Shown here: one piece after another, positions 18,504 through 27,792 of the stretch
Layout: every line of letters starts with the position of its first letter
Position numbering within the stretch: the first letter of the stretch is position 1
NCBI GenBank assembly: GCA_014204635.1
Contig: JACHLS010000002.1
Coordinates: 372,001-436,000 of the forward strand
Origin: Sporosarcina luteola
GTDB taxonomy: Bacteria; Bacillota; Bacilli; Bacillales_A; Planococcaceae
Length of the DNA: 64,000 nucleotides
Direction of reading: 5' to 3'
The notes under the pieces: model-generated
The model's database searches: none
What the model saw: the letters and a program-made list of their open reading frames with translations, nothing else
Told to the model about the DNA's origin: nothing
Made by a program: the position numbers and the translations under genes

Positions 18504-18526
18504 ACTAAAGAAAAGGAGGAATGATC

Positions 18527-19612
18527 ATGTTTCAAAAAGGGTTGAAAGACATCGTAGCGGTGCAAACGAAAATTGCGTCGGTTGATGGGGATAGAGGGGA
18601 GCTACGGTACCGTGGAAAACTCGTAGGGGAATTGGCTGGCCGATATTCTTTTGAACAATTAGCTTATTATATATGGCATGGCACCATGCCGGACGCCGGA
18701 AAACTCGGACAGTTACACGATACATTAATCGAGGGGAGACATTTACCCCCGCATGTAGAGGCGATTCTCGATGCCTTTCCGGCACAAACTCCTTTGATGG
18801 ATGTCATGCGAACTGCCATTTCAGCATACGTTCATCCTGAGTTTAAACAACTTCCTTTGGTACAGCAATCGATCATACTGACAGCGGCATTGCCCGTTAT
18901 CGTGGCACGTCATTATCGAAAAATGCATGATCTTTCTATTATAGAGCCGAACCAGAAACTTTCGCATACCGCAAACTATTTATGGATGCTGACAGGAGAA
19001 GAACCGAAGCAAGTCCATGTCCAAGCGCTTGAAACCTATTTACAGCTGACAATGGAACATGGGATGAATGCATCCACATTTGCAGGCCGGGTAACGATCT
19101 CAACGGAATCTGATATAACCGCCGCCATGACATCTGCATTAGGCGCCATGAAAGGTCCGTTGCATGGCGGTGCTCCATCGGCAGTCATCGAATTGTTGGA
19201 AGAGATCGGTTCGGAAGATAATATTCGACCAGTTGTGGAAGGGAAATTACAAAATGGCGAGAGGCTCATGGGCTTTGGCCATCGTGTCTATAAAACGGAA
19301 GATCCTCGATCCATATTATTACGAAACACTTGTTTACAGCTTGAAGGAAAAGATGCATGGCTCGATCTTGCCACGAAGGCGGAAAAAGAAATCATCGATT
19401 TGCTGGAAACATACAAACCGGGCCGTAAGCTGTATACAAATGTTGAGTACTATGCAGCCGCCATTATGCGGTCCATCAACTTCCCGCCGGAATTGTTCAC
19501 ACCGACGTTCAGCGTGGCGCGCATCGTCGGCTGGTCAGCACACGCAATGGAACAACTGAACGATAATACAATTTTCCGTCCGCAGTCCGTCTATGTAGGA
19601 GAGTACCAATAA
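18527..19612 (+). CDS. citA: Citrate synthase (CitA-like)
   Basis: A 361-residue type II citrate synthase that condenses acetyl-CoA and oxaloacetate. The catalytic histidines are in GPLHGGAPS and MGFGHRVYKTEDPRS, and the aspartate region is in LFTPTFSVARIVGW. AAGGAGG lies 7 bases before ATG 18527; the ATG at 18521 is too close to it. Divergent from the citR-like gene. It is probably the minor, regulated synthase, but no citZ is in view to compare. A 2-methylcitrate synthase role cannot be excluded. Confidence 0.92.
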   Translation: MFQKGLKDIVAVQTKIASVDGDRGELRYRGKLVGELAGRYSFEQLAYYIWHGTMPDAGKLGQLHDTLIEGRHLPPHVEAILDAFPAQTPLMDVMRTAISAYVHPEFKQLPLVQQSIILTAALPVIVARHYRKMHDLSIIEPNQKLSHTANYLWMLTGEEPKQVHVQALETYLQLTMEHGMNASTFAGRVTISTESDITAAMTSALGAMKGPLHGGAPSAVIELLEEIGSEDNIRPVVEGKLQNGERLMGFGHRVYKTEDPRSILLRNTCLQLEGKDAWLDLATKAEKEIIDLLETYKPGRKLYTNVEYYAAAIMRSINFPPELFTPTFSVARIVGWSAHAMEQLNDNTIFRPQSVYVGEYQ

Positions 19613-19619
19613 AAGAAAC

Positions 19620-19655
19620 AGTCAGGCATTTCGTACCAATGCCTGGCTATTTTTT
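19620..19655. terminator. Terminator between citA and antiporter gene
   Basis: AGTCAGGCATT pairs with AATGCCTGGCT (one G-U pair), followed by six T on the plus strand; the genes are convergent. Confidence 0.85.
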
Positions 19656-19656
19656 A

Positions 19657-21084
19657 TTACAAATAAAAACCAAGAGCCAAATAAATTGCGAGGCCGATTA
19701 CGCCCACTACGAGACAATAGGGAATTTGTGTACGGACGTGATCAATGTGGTCGACTGCTGCCCCGGTGGACGCCAAAATGGTCGTGTCGGAGAGTGGGGA
19801 GCAGTGATCTCCGAACACTCCGCCGCCTGCAACTGCCGCAATCGTTGCAAGGACGAGAGTCGTAATATCCCCGCCTGCAAATCCAATCGCAACAGGTACA
19901 GCAATCGGAATCATAATTCCATATGTCCCCCAAGAGGAGCCGGTGGAAAATGAAATCAGAGCGGCCAATATAAATGTCAAAGCTGGCAGCAAGCTGGGAC
20001 TCAGCCAGGATTCCGTGGCACCGATCAAGTACTCGGCCGTTCCCATCTGTTCACTTAGCGTATTGATCGTGTACGCAAAAATCAAGATCATAACAGCCGG
20101 CATGATGCCTTTAATTCCATTAATCGCGGTCTCCATTATATCGCTAGTCGGGATTCCCTGAAGCCGCATGGCAATACCTAGAACGATAATAGCCGCAAGA
20201 AATGCCTCCATCGTTTTGGTCGTTCCCATAACAAAATACGTCCCCATGGCGATTGAGATGATCACGGCGACAGGCAGTAGGAAATTCACCCAAACGCTTA
20301 ACACCCGATCGTCATAGTACGGTTGAATGTTCGTCAATTCTTTTGAGACAAGAGGGGAGGAACCGTCCCGAATCACTTTCCCTTCTTTAGCCGCCCGTTC
20401 TTCCGCTTTCCGCATTGGCCCGAAGTCCTTCACCCAACCCATGGCAATCAACCCGACGAGTAAAATGGAGAAAATCGCATAGAAATTGAATGGGATCGAC
20501 TTGGTAAAGATCGCCATCGCGTCTACTTCACTTTCAATCGGTCCCATGCCCATTAACAGCCCCGCTATAAACACGGCCCATCCTGTGAAGGGCACAATGA
20601 CAGCCATCGGGGCAGATGTCGAATCACATATGTAAGAAAGTTTTTCTCTTGAAATCCGGACTCGGTCTGTAATCTTCCGCATCGTCGTTCCGACAAACAC
20701 AGGGCTGAACGAATCGCTGAAAAATACAAACATGCACATGAACCATGCGCTCACTTCCACTTTACGCTTTGATAATTTTCGGCGATCTGCCATCACAGCA
20801 ACGCTTTCAATCGCACCGGTCCGCTGAAAGAAGGCAATTAGAACGCCAATGAACAATTCAAGCAGGAAGATCCATGCAAAATCTTCATTCCCTAAGGACT
20901 CCTTCATCAAATCTGGAAAGCCAAGAAGACCTCCGCCATTTAAAAAGACGCCTACAATACAGGCGACCGCAAGAGACAGAATGGTATTCCTTGTTAAAAA
21001 AGCGAGTGCTACCGCAATGAAAGGCGGTATGATCGATAAAAATCCCAAATTCGTTGTCACATCCTTTATGAATTCATCTAGCAA
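19657..21084 (-). CDS. NhaC-family Na+/H+ antiporter
   Basis: A membrane protein of about 475 residues with 10-12 hydrophobic segments and the NhaC-family features FFSDSFSPVFVGTTMRKITD, a STSAP segment followed by IVPFTGWAVFIAGLL, FSTGSSWGTYGIMIPIAVP and GDHCSPLSDTTILAS. It would exchange Na+ for H+, or a related organic-acid exchange. The start is uncertain: TTG 21084 and GTG 21060 are both possible with weak sites, and longer frames run into the next gene's promoter. Divergent from the S9 peptidase gene. Confidence 0.85.
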   Translation of the reverse strand: MLDEFIKDVTTNLGFLSIIPPFIAVALAFLTRNTILSLAVACIVGVFLNGGGLLGFPDLMKESLGNEDFAWIFLLELFIGVLIAFFQRTGAIESVAVMADRRKLSKRKVEVSAWFMCMFVFFSDSFSPVFVGTTMRKITDRVRISREKLSYICDSTSAPMAVIVPFTGWAVFIAGLLMGMGPIESEVDAMAIFTKSIPFNFYAIFSILLVGLIAMGWVKDFGPMRKAEERAAKEGKVIRDGSSPLVSKELTNIQPYYDDRVLSVWVNFLLPVAVIISIAMGTYFVMGTTKTMEAFLAAIIVLGIAMRLQGIPTSDIMETAINGIKGIMPAVMILIFAYTINTLSEQMGTAEYLIGATESWLSPSLLPALTFILAALISFSTGSSWGTYGIMIPIAVPVAIGFAGGDITTLVLATIAAVAGGGVFGDHCSPLSDTTILASTGAAVDHIDHVRTQIPYCLVVGVIGLAIYLALGFYL

Positions 21085-21210
21085 GCTAGTACTTGTTAAA
21101 TACCCGCCAGAAATGAAATGAAACAGATGCAAAATATTTGTTTCGAAAAGAAGGAGATTTGTTACGAGTGTCGAAATATGTAAAAGATAAAACGTAAGGG
21201 GGAATGCAAA

Positions 21211-23187
21211 ATGGAAAAGAAAAAAGTGAATGTACAAGATTTATATACACTACAATCTGTCACTAATCCGCATATTGCACCAAATGGCAAAGAAGCGGTG
21301 TTCGTTAAAACTCATATTGATGAAGAGGAAAATAAGTATGTCGCCAATTTGTATCACATCGACCTGGAAACAAATGAGGTGACGCAATGGACATATGGAA
21401 AGCAACGCGTGTCATCTCCCGAGTGGTCCGCAGACGGCACGCAGCTTGCCTTTCTATCCAACCGGGAAGAAAAAAACCAACTCTATGTCCTGTCGGCGAA
21501 AGGCGGAGAAGCCCGGAAAGTGACTACGTTAGAAAAAGGAGTATCCAGCTTTGCTTGGTCGCCTTGTGGAGAGAAAATCTGGATCAATGCTCCTGTAAAA
21601 GAAGGGAAGACCTTCACGGACAAAGAAGAGAAGGATGACAAGAAGAAGCCGGAGCCGGTTCGCGTGACGAAAATGAAATACAAAGCGGATGGCGTGGGTT
21701 TATTGCCGCAGGATACATACCGGCATATCGGCGTAGTTGATCTAGCGACAGAAGAAGTGACGCAATTTACGGAAGGCAATCACCAATATGGATTGCAAGC
21801 CGTTTCACATGACGGCAAGAAACTAGTCATGAGTGTGAATCGGGAAGAAAACCAAGACTTCGAATTCCGCCAGCCGCTGCTCCTCGTTGATATGGAAACG
21901 AAAGAAGAGACTGTGATCGTGGAAGAGGAAGGATATTACGGCGGGGCGGCATTTTCGTTTGATGACCGATATATTTCATTTACTGGCTCAGATCGTTCGT
22001 TTCAGAATGCTACTCATAGCGAACTGTACGTATATGACACCAAACGCGGCAATCGTTTGAATGTGACAGAAAGCATCGATGCGCCGGTAGGGGATGTCAC
22101 GGTAGCGGATCATCAGCAAGGGGCAAGTGCGCCGGCTGCTGTTTGGACAAAGGACGACCATCTGTATTTCCAATTGGCGACGATGGGCGATGTCCGTCTT
22201 TATTTCGCAACGCTGGAAGGCGAATTGTACCCGGCTTCTCCGGAAAATGAGCATGTTTATGGATATGACGTGGCTGGGGACGGCACATTTGCACTTGTTA
22301 CTGTGACGGATCCAACAAATCCAGGTGAGCTGTATAAACTGACAATTGCTACTGGGGAACGCCAAGCGCTTACTTCATTCAATGAGACATTTGTCAATGA
22401 AGTGGAGCTTATCAAACCGGAAGCCATCCAATTCAAAGGATCGAAAGACTGGGACGTGCACGGCTGGCTCATGAAACCGGCCGGCTGGAAACAAGGGGAG
22501 AAATACCCGCTCGTCGTCAATATTCACGGTGGCCCGCATGCTATGTACGCCAACACGTTCTTCCATGAAATGCAGCTGCTCGCAGCACAAGGGTGGGGCG
22601 TCTTGTACGTCAACCCGCGCGGCAGCCATGGTTATAGCCAGGAGTTCGTCGATGCGGTGCGCGGCGATTATGGCGGCGGGGATTATGAAGATATCATGGC
22701 AGCGGTCGATTATGCTCTTGAGGAGAATGCCTGGATCGACAAGGAACGCCTTGGCGTGACTGGCGGCAGCTATGGGGGCTTCATGACAAACTGGATCGTC
22801 GGCCATACAGACCGTTTCAAAGCGGCTGTGACGCAGCGCTCCATCTGCAACTGGATCAGCTTCTTTGGCGTCTCGGATATCGGCTATTATTTCAGCGACT
22901 GGCAAATTCTTGCGGACATGAAAAATGTGGACACCTTGTGGAACCACTCCCCGCTGAAATATGCGGAGAATGTGGAGACACCCCTGTTGATTTTGCATTC
23001 GGAAAAAGATTTCCGGTGCCCAATCGAACAAGCGGAACAATTATACATCACATTGAAAAGCATGGGAAAAGAAACGGAGTTTGTCCGTTTTCCGGACGCG
23101 GACCACAACTTATCGCGAACCGGAACACCGAATTTACGCATTGAACGGTTAAATGAAATTACGAGTTGGTTCGCGAAATACTTATAA
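21211..23187 (+). CDS. S9-family acylaminoacyl/prolyl oligopeptidase-like peptidase
   Basis: A 658-residue cytosolic serine peptidase (YuxL-like). The N-terminal 390 residues form a WD/PD40-like beta-propeller (for example SPEWSADGTQLAFLSNR); the C-terminal alpha/beta-hydrolase has Ser520 in GGSYGG, Asp600 in HSEKDFRCP and His632 in DADHNLSR. An AAGGGGGAATG site precedes ATG 21211. A GNAT gene follows after 16 bp, so they are probably co-transcribed. Confidence 0.94.
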   Translation: MEKKKVNVQDLYTLQSVTNPHIAPNGKEAVFVKTHIDEEENKYVANLYHIDLETNEVTQWTYGKQRVSSPEWSADGTQLAFLSNREEKNQLYVLSAKGGEARKVTTLEKGVSSFAWSPCGEKIWINAPVKEGKTFTDKEEKDDKKKPEPVRVTKMKYKADGVGLLPQDTYRHIGVVDLATEEVTQFTEGNHQYGLQAVSHDGKKLVMSVNREENQDFEFRQPLLLVDMETKEETVIVEEEGYYGGAAFSFDDRYISFTGSDRSFQNATHSELYVYDTKRGNRLNVTESIDAPVGDVTVADHQQGASAPAAVWTKDDHLYFQLATMGDVRLYFATLEGELYPASPENEHVYGYDVAGDGTFALVTVTDPTNPGELYKLTIATGERQALTSFNETFVNEVELIKPEAIQFKGSKDWDVHGWLMKPAGWKQGEKYPLVVNIHGGPHAMYANTFFHEMQLLAAQGWGVLYVNPRGSHGYSQEFVDAVRGDYGGGDYEDIMAAVDYALEENAWIDKERLGVTGGSYGGFMTNWIVGHTDRFKAAVTQRSICNWISFFGVSDIGYYFSDWQILADMKNVDTLWNHSPLKYAENVETPLLILHSEKDFRCPIEQAEQLYITLKSMGKETEFVRFPDADHNLSRTGTPNLRIERLNEITSWFAKYL

Positions 23188-23203
23188 GAACCGAGGGAAC
23201 GTA

Positions 23204-23749
23204 TTGAACTATACAACTGAAACAATCACGATTAGACAGATCAAGGAAGACGACTTGCATCGTCTATGGGAGCTGAGCTTCAAAGATAAAGACCCGGAGT
23301 GGAAACAATGGGACGCACCGTATTATCCACACGAACCCATGCCGTATGAGAAATTTTTGGAACGCAAAGATAAAATCGTCGCACAAGACGACTTTTGGGG
23401 GATTGAGGTTGAAGGTCAACTTATCGGAATGCTGAGCTATTACTGGGAACATAAGCCATCCTTATGGCTTGAGATCGGTGTCGTTATATATGAGTCTGCT
23501 TACTGGAGCGGCGGTTATGGAACGAAGGCGCTCACGATGTGGATTGATCATCTATTTACCACAATGCCGCTCGTCCGGGTCGGTTTGACGACATGGTCGG
23601 GCAACGAGCGGATGATCCGAGTGGCTGAAAAACTGGGTATGACAATGGAAGCGCGGATCCGTAAAGTCCGCTATTGGAACGGCGTCTATTATGATTCGAT
23701 CCGGATGGGCATGCTCAGGGAAGAATGGGAGGCCCATCGTCTCAAATGA
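23204..23749 (+). CDS. GNAT-family acetyltransferase
   Basis: A 181-residue GNAT enzyme of the RimJ/YdaF type, transferring acetyl from acetyl-CoA to an amine. The core shows LWLEIGVVIYESAYWSGGYGTKAL (acetyl-CoA binding loop) and GNERMIRVAEKLGMTMEARIRK. The TTG at 23204 with CGAGGGA upstream is the most likely start, because the frame upstream of it overlaps the peptidase gene. Its stop overlaps the next start (ATGA). Substrate unknown. Confidence 0.86.
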   Translation: MNYTTETITIRQIKEDDLHRLWELSFKDKDPEWKQWDAPYYPHEPMPYEKFLERKDKIVAQDDFWGIEVEGQLIGMLSYYWEHKPSLWLEIGVVIYESAYWSGGYGTKALTMWIDHLFTTMPLVRVGLTTWSGNERMIRVAEKLGMTMEARIRKVRYWNGVYYDSIRMGMLREEWEAHRLK

Positions 23750-24276
23750 GATGGACCAAACTGAAACAGCTGGCGGAAGATTTGCTATGTGAAAAGCTGC
23801 AAGGGCGTGTGCATTATCACGTCGTCGTTCATCGGAAAAGCCACGATCAGACAGCAACTTTTCGGATGACACTTGATGGAAGGGAAGTGTTCAGGGCTTC
23901 CGATATTCCGTTCGCTCGACAAGTAAATGAGCGGGGGCGGGAACTACAAGAGGAAAGACAAATTGATCCATACAGGTGGGAACAGGACTGGCAATCCTTT
24001 TGGGAGTCCGATGAACTGAAGCGACTGCATGCCGCATACGAAGATGCGGAAGAAGAACTGAAAGCTTCAGGTCAATACCCGGCTTGGGAAGTCGTGCCAT
24101 TGTTGTTTGACTATGTGCAAATGCCAGTGGAAAAAGCGATTGTCCATGCGCATCCCTTTATCCGGGCTGTCGCTGTATTGGATTGGCGTGTCGGGAAGCG
24201 GACACTGGATCAGCTAGACGTGACAAATGAAACAGACGTGGTAAAACTTTTTTATTCTATACGCACAGAAAGCTAG
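23746..24276 (+). CDS. Conserved hypothetical protein, SF0329-like
   Basis: A 176-residue soluble protein starting MRWTKLKQLAEDLLCEKLQGRVHYHV, the pattern I know from proteins annotated as SF0329 family, function unknown. Tryptophan-rich charged stretches follow (RWEQDWQSFWES). Start overlaps the GNAT stop (ATGA), so translation is coupled. Operon ends in a strong terminator. Confidence 0.75.
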   Translation: MRWTKLKQLAEDLLCEKLQGRVHYHVVVHRKSHDQTATFRMTLDGREVFRASDIPFARQVNERGRELQEERQIDPYRWEQDWQSFWESDELKRLHAAYEDAEEELKASGQYPAWEVVPLLFDYVQMPVEKAIVHAHPFIRAVAVLDWRVGKRTLDQLDVTNETDVVKLFYSIRTES

Positions 24277-24285
24277 AAATAGGGG

Positions 24286-24329
24286 ACCATTCAGACCGTG
24301 ACGAGCGGCTGAATGGTTCTTTTTTTTTG
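24286..24329 (+). terminator. Terminator of S9-GNAT operon
   Basis: ACCATTCAG pairs with CTGAATGGT across a 14-base loop and is followed by nine T. Confidence 0.88.
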
Positions 24330-24343
24330 ATAAAATACATTAA

Positions 24344-24404
24344 TGAGTGATTACTCACTTTACAAAATGAGATTACTAGTCTATTATAAGTGAGTAATCA
24401 CTCA
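24344..24404. promoter_or_regulatory. Twin TetR-type operators flanking a sigma-A promoter
   Basis: TGAGTGATTACTCA (24344-24357) and TGAGTAATCACTCA (24391-24404) are reverse complements of one another, each a near-perfect dyad. Between them lie TTTACA (24359-24364), a 17-base spacer and TATTAT (24382-24387). The arrangement points to repression by the TetR-family protein encoded at the end of the operon. Confidence 0.82.
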
Positions 24405-24424
24405 CTAAGAAAGAGGTGCAGGAA

Positions 24425-25153
24425 ATGAAACAGAAGAATGCATGTGTCTCGATTCAAAATGTCTCCAAGTCTTTCGGGACTCATTCGGTATTGCGGGACA
24501 TCCATTTGGACATTTACGAAGGGGAAATATTCGGGTTGTTAGGCCCTTCTGGCGCTGGAAAAACAACATTGGTGAAAGAACTGGCAGGCCTGGATACACC
24601 AACGGAGGGAACCAACTTTTTATTTGGACAAAAAATGCCGAATTTGAGTCTCATCGAGCGTATCGGCTATATGGCGCAATCGGATGCGCTCTATACTGAG
24701 TTGTCGGCGAAAGAGAACTTGCGCTTTTTCTCGGAGCTGTATGGATTAAAAGGGAAAAAACAAGCGGAGCGGATGGAAGAGGTTGCTAAAGTTGTCCAGC
24801 TATCCAATCATCTGGCGAAGGTCGTGTCGAATTACTCGGGGGGTATGAAAAGACGGCTTTCATTGGCGATTGCGTTGCTGCATGAACCCGAACTGTTGAT
24901 TCTCGATGAACCAACTGTCGGCATTGATCCCGTGCTGCGAAAAAATATATGGCACGCCTTTCAAGAATTAAAAGAGCAAGGAAAAACGTTGATTGTTACA
25001 ACGCATGTCATGGATGAGGCGGATAAATGTGATCGGCTTGGACTTCTCCGAGATGGAAAGCTTATTGCCGTCGGGACGCCTGACGAGCTGAAGAAACAAA
25101 CAGGAACGAAGACAATTGAAGAGGCCTTTTTATATTTCGGGGGTGAACGATGA
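24425..25153 (+). CDS. ABC transporter ATPase (drug/ABC-2 type)
   Basis: A 242-residue ATPase with Walker A GPSGAGKTT, signature YSGGMKRRLSLAIAL and Walker B LLILDEPTVGIDP. The sequence around the signature and the partner permease place it in the DrrA/YfiL-like multidrug or antibiotic export class. ATG 24425 follows AAGAGGTG. Overlaps the permease start by 4 bp. First gene of an operon controlled by twin operators. Confidence 0.94.
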   Translation: MKQKNACVSIQNVSKSFGTHSVLRDIHLDIYEGEIFGLLGPSGAGKTTLVKELAGLDTPTEGTNFLFGQKMPNLSLIERIGYMAQSDALYTELSAKENLRFFSELYGLKGKKQAERMEEVAKVVQLSNHLAKVVSNYSGGMKRRLSLAIALLHEPELLILDEPTVGIDPVLRKNIWHAFQELKEQGKTLIVTTHVMDEADKCDRLGLLRDGKLIAVGTPDELKKQTGTKTIEEAFLYFGGER

Positions 25154-26178
25154 TGAGAGTGACGGCAATGGTAAAACGGATTTTAAAACAATTGATTCGG
25201 GATAAAAGAACAATTGGATTGCTCATATTTGCACCTATCCTAGTACTGACAATGTTATATTTCGTTTTTACTGGCGATGATTATATTCCAAGAATCGGTT
25301 TAGTGGATGCTCCTGAGCCTTTCGTTGAACAAATGGATGACAGCAAAGCAGCTATCACGATATTCAAGGAGGAAGGAGAAGCTGAAGAAAAAGTCGCTGC
25401 ACAAGAACTGGATGCGTACATTGCATTCGTTGATAATCAGCCGGAACTAGTTCTCGAAGGAAGTGACCCTACTGTCACAGGAGCGACAATGGAATGGGTG
25501 CAAGAAGCTTTCCAACCAGGTCAGCAGGAGAATATGCCCCAACTGAAAGTTGAAACCGTGTTCGGTTCGGATGATATGGGGCAGTTTGATTACTTCGGTC
25601 CCGTACTGCTAGGATTCTTTGTCTTCTTTTTCGTATTTCTCATCGCTGGTGTTTCATTCCTGCGCGAGAGGACGACAGGAACATTAGAAAGACTGCTGGC
25701 GACGCCATTGCGGAAATGGGAAATCGTCGTTGGCTATGTAATTGGCTTTGGTATTTTTACGATGATTCAATCGACTATCATTGCTTCTTATGCAGTTTAT
25801 GTTCTCGGCATGGTGATGGAAGGCGCGTTTTTCCACGTGCTGCTCGTCATTCTCCTTCTCTCTTTCACGGCACTGTCGCTCGGGATTTTATTATCAACGT
25901 TCGCTCATAACGAACTGCAAATGATGCAATTTATCCCGATTATTGTCGTACCGCAAATCTTCTTTTCAGGGCTGTTCAATTTAGAGACGGTTGCAGAATG
26001 GCTCAGTTGGATCAGTTACATTACACCTCTTTATTACGCAGCGGACGCATTACGCGATATAATGGTGCGAGGATATGGATTTGCCGAAATCTATATGAAT
26101 CTCATCATTCTCCTGGGATTCACTCTGTTCTTCATCATGATGAACATCTTAGTATTGCGGAAATTTCGTACAATGTAA
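25150..26178 (+). CDS. ABC-2 type transporter permease
   Basis: A 342-residue permease: one membrane segment near residue 25, an extracellular region of about 130 residues, then five hydrophobic segments after residue 155. VSFLRERTTGTLERLLATPLRKWEIVVGY is the ABC-2 hallmark. Start ATGATG overlaps the ATPase stop. Substrate unknown; TetR control suggests a toxic compound. Confidence 0.93.
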   Translation: MMRVTAMVKRILKQLIRDKRTIGLLIFAPILVLTMLYFVFTGDDYIPRIGLVDAPEPFVEQMDDSKAAITIFKEEGEAEEKVAAQELDAYIAFVDNQPELVLEGSDPTVTGATMEWVQEAFQPGQQENMPQLKVETVFGSDDMGQFDYFGPVLLGFFVFFFVFLIAGVSFLRERTTGTLERLLATPLRKWEIVVGYVIGFGIFTMIQSTIIASYAVYVLGMVMEGAFFHVLLVILLLSFTALSLGILLSTFAHNELQMMQFIPIIVVPQIFFSGLFNLETVAEWLSWISYITPLYYAADALRDIMVRGYGFAEIYMNLIILLGFTLFFIMMNILVLRKFRTM

Positions 26179-26187
26179 GGAGGTACT

Positions 26188-26832
26188 ATGGAAAAGCTCG
26201 ACAAGAGAATGGAAGAATTATTGCAAAGCGAAGGGGACTTGACAGAGAAACAACGGAACATTTTGGCGGCGGCCACAGAAATGTTTGCACAAAAAGGCTT
26301 TGCCGCCACATCGACAAGTGAAATCGCCAAAAAAGCGGGCGTCGCGGAAGGAACAATTTTCCGTCACTACAAAACCAAAAAAGACCTGTTATTATCCATT
26401 GTGTCGCCGACGATGCTAAGAATGATTTCTCCATTCATTTTAAAAGACATAAACAAAGTATTGAATCAGGATTATGAACGATTTGAGGATTTCCTCCGGG
26501 AAATGATCAAAAATAGGCAAGCTTTCTTGGACAATAACTTGCAGGTTGTGAAAGTGGTCATCCAAGAAATTCCTTTTCATCCTGAGTTGCGCGATCAGTT
26601 CATTCAGCACGTCGGCCAAAAAGTTTATCAACGTTTTTCGGAGACCGTCCAGTATTACCAGGCGAAAGGGCAAATTGCCGACATCCCGCCTGCCACGGTG
26701 CTCCGTAACGTCAGTTCGGTGATCCTTGGTTATTTCGCCACCAAATATATTGTTGCCCCAGTCGGATGGGACGAGGAAAAAGAGATCGATGAATTGATTG
26801 CATTCCTCGCCAAAGGGCTGGCTCCTGAATAA
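26188..26832 (+). CDS. TetR/AcrR-family repressor
   Basis: A 214-residue regulator. The N-terminal helix-turn-helix spans about residues 24-68 (GFAATSTSEIAKKAGVAEGT then IFRHYKTKKDLL). The rest is a helical ligand domain. AAGGAGG directly precedes ATG 26188. As last gene of the ABC operon it most likely represses its own operon through the two dyads at 24344-24404. Confidence 0.93.
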   Translation: MEKLDKRMEELLQSEGDLTEKQRNILAAATEMFAQKGFAATSTSEIAKKAGVAEGTIFRHYKTKKDLLLSIVSPTMLRMISPFILKDINKVLNQDYERFEDFLREMIKNRQAFLDNNLQVVKVVIQEIPFHPELRDQFIQHVGQKVYQRFSETVQYYQAKGQIADIPPATVLRNVSSVILGYFATKYIVAPVGWDEEKEIDELIAFLAKGLAPE

Positions 26833-26906
26833 TCGGAAAAAAATCTCCATGATATGTCAAGAAATGCTATACTAGAGAGTAACAAAGTAGGCATGGAGGG
26901 AATTAT

Positions 26907-27206
26907 ATGGGTATCTACAACGTCATGGAGGATGTCGTCCGCGATGTGCTAAATAAAAATAAACGCGATCTCCATCTGACATGCGATTGTGTCCGATGCA
27001 TGGATGATATCATGGCCATTGCATTGAATGAACTGCCACCTCACTACATCGCAAACGAAAAACATAGTCCCTATATACGCGCGGCACACGAAGCAGACCG
27101 GCAAGGCGCCACCAACATTCTATCCATTGTCGCCCGAGCCGCCCGCATCGTCGCCAGCTCACCACGTTGCGAAAAAGCAGCCGTCAACGAAAAAACACCT
27201 TACTGA
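26907..27206 (+). CDS. comFB: Late competence protein ComFB
   Basis: A 99-residue ComFB-family protein: YNVMEDVVRDVL, CDCVRCMDDIMAIALNELPP and Y. The CxxC pattern is a family trait. ComFB proteins have been reported as cyclic-di-nucleotide receptors; role in competence is unclear. In B. subtilis it lies between comFA and comFC. Here those two genes sit side by side 5.2 kb downstream, and comFB stands alone with GGAGGG before its ATG and its own terminator. Confidence 0.88.
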   Translation: MGIYNVMEDVVRDVLNKNKRDLHLTCDCVRCMDDIMAIALNELPPHYIANEKHSPYIRAAHEADRQGATNILSIVARAARIVASSPRCEKAAVNEKTPY

Positions 27207-27220
27207 TGAGGTGTTTTTTT
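27190..27220 (+). terminator. Terminator of comFB
   Basis: AACACCT pairs with AGGTGTT around an 8-base loop that contains the stop codon; seven T follow. Confidence 0.82.
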
Positions 27221-27372
27221 GTTTGAAAAACGTCATGAACCTTGTGCAAAGGGGGTGGCTGCCGCGTTAAGGAGGGAGGACCGTAGTACGGAATTTCACG
27301 AATAAATGATTCGTTCCTGCGTATTAGTCGTCCCTATTGGAACCCCGTGTATAAGTTCAAATCAGTTGGAAA

Positions 27373-27674
27373 TCCGCGCATAAATGGGTGATACCCACGC
27401 ATAAACACTTCTCAGCCGCGCATACCCAACGGAAATCCGCGCATACCAGATCGTTACCCGCGCATAAGCAGACTCCAGGCGCGCATACCAAATGCAAATC
27501 CACGCATAAACGGTCGAAACCCGCGCATAAGTTTCCGTTTTTCGATATCTGGTGTTTATTCAAGTGTTTATAATCCATTGGAAAGTCACTGCCGCGCATA
27601 AGCAGCCTCCACCCGCGCATACCCGCTGTATACCCGCGCATAAGTCCTGCAAACCCGCGCATAACTGATCCATT
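27373..27674. repeat. 21-bp-periodic array with conserved CCGCGCATA core
   Basis: Twelve units. Eight run without a gap at exactly 21-bp steps from 27373 to 27540, and four more, also at exactly 21-bp steps, from 27591 to 27674. Each keeps nCCGCGCATA (a few with one change such as CCACGCATA), while the other 11 bases differ from unit to unit. The core is the same as in the array at 8312-9089. It lies after the comFB terminator and before the convergent flagellin-like gene. A frame on the minus strand is open but shows no conserved protein pattern across units. Confidence 0.88.
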
Positions 27675-27760
27675 CTCCCTAAATAGATCATTCTGTCTTT
27701 CACGAATATAACTCAAGTCCACCCAACCAAGTCCTTCCACCCAACAATAATGCTCCCAAC

Positions 27761-27792
27761 AAAAAAAGAACACCGCATGAAACACGGTGTCC
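27761..27792 (-). terminator. Terminator of flagellin-like gene
   Basis: ACACCG and CGGTGT pair; on the minus strand seven T follow. It starts directly after the stop codon. Confidence 0.82.

Noticed and set aside
27357..27785. 142-residue Cys-rich protein on the minus strand
   Set aside because: It spans the periodic array and the terminator of the flagellin-like gene. The residue pattern follows from the repeated core, and no start signal is seen.
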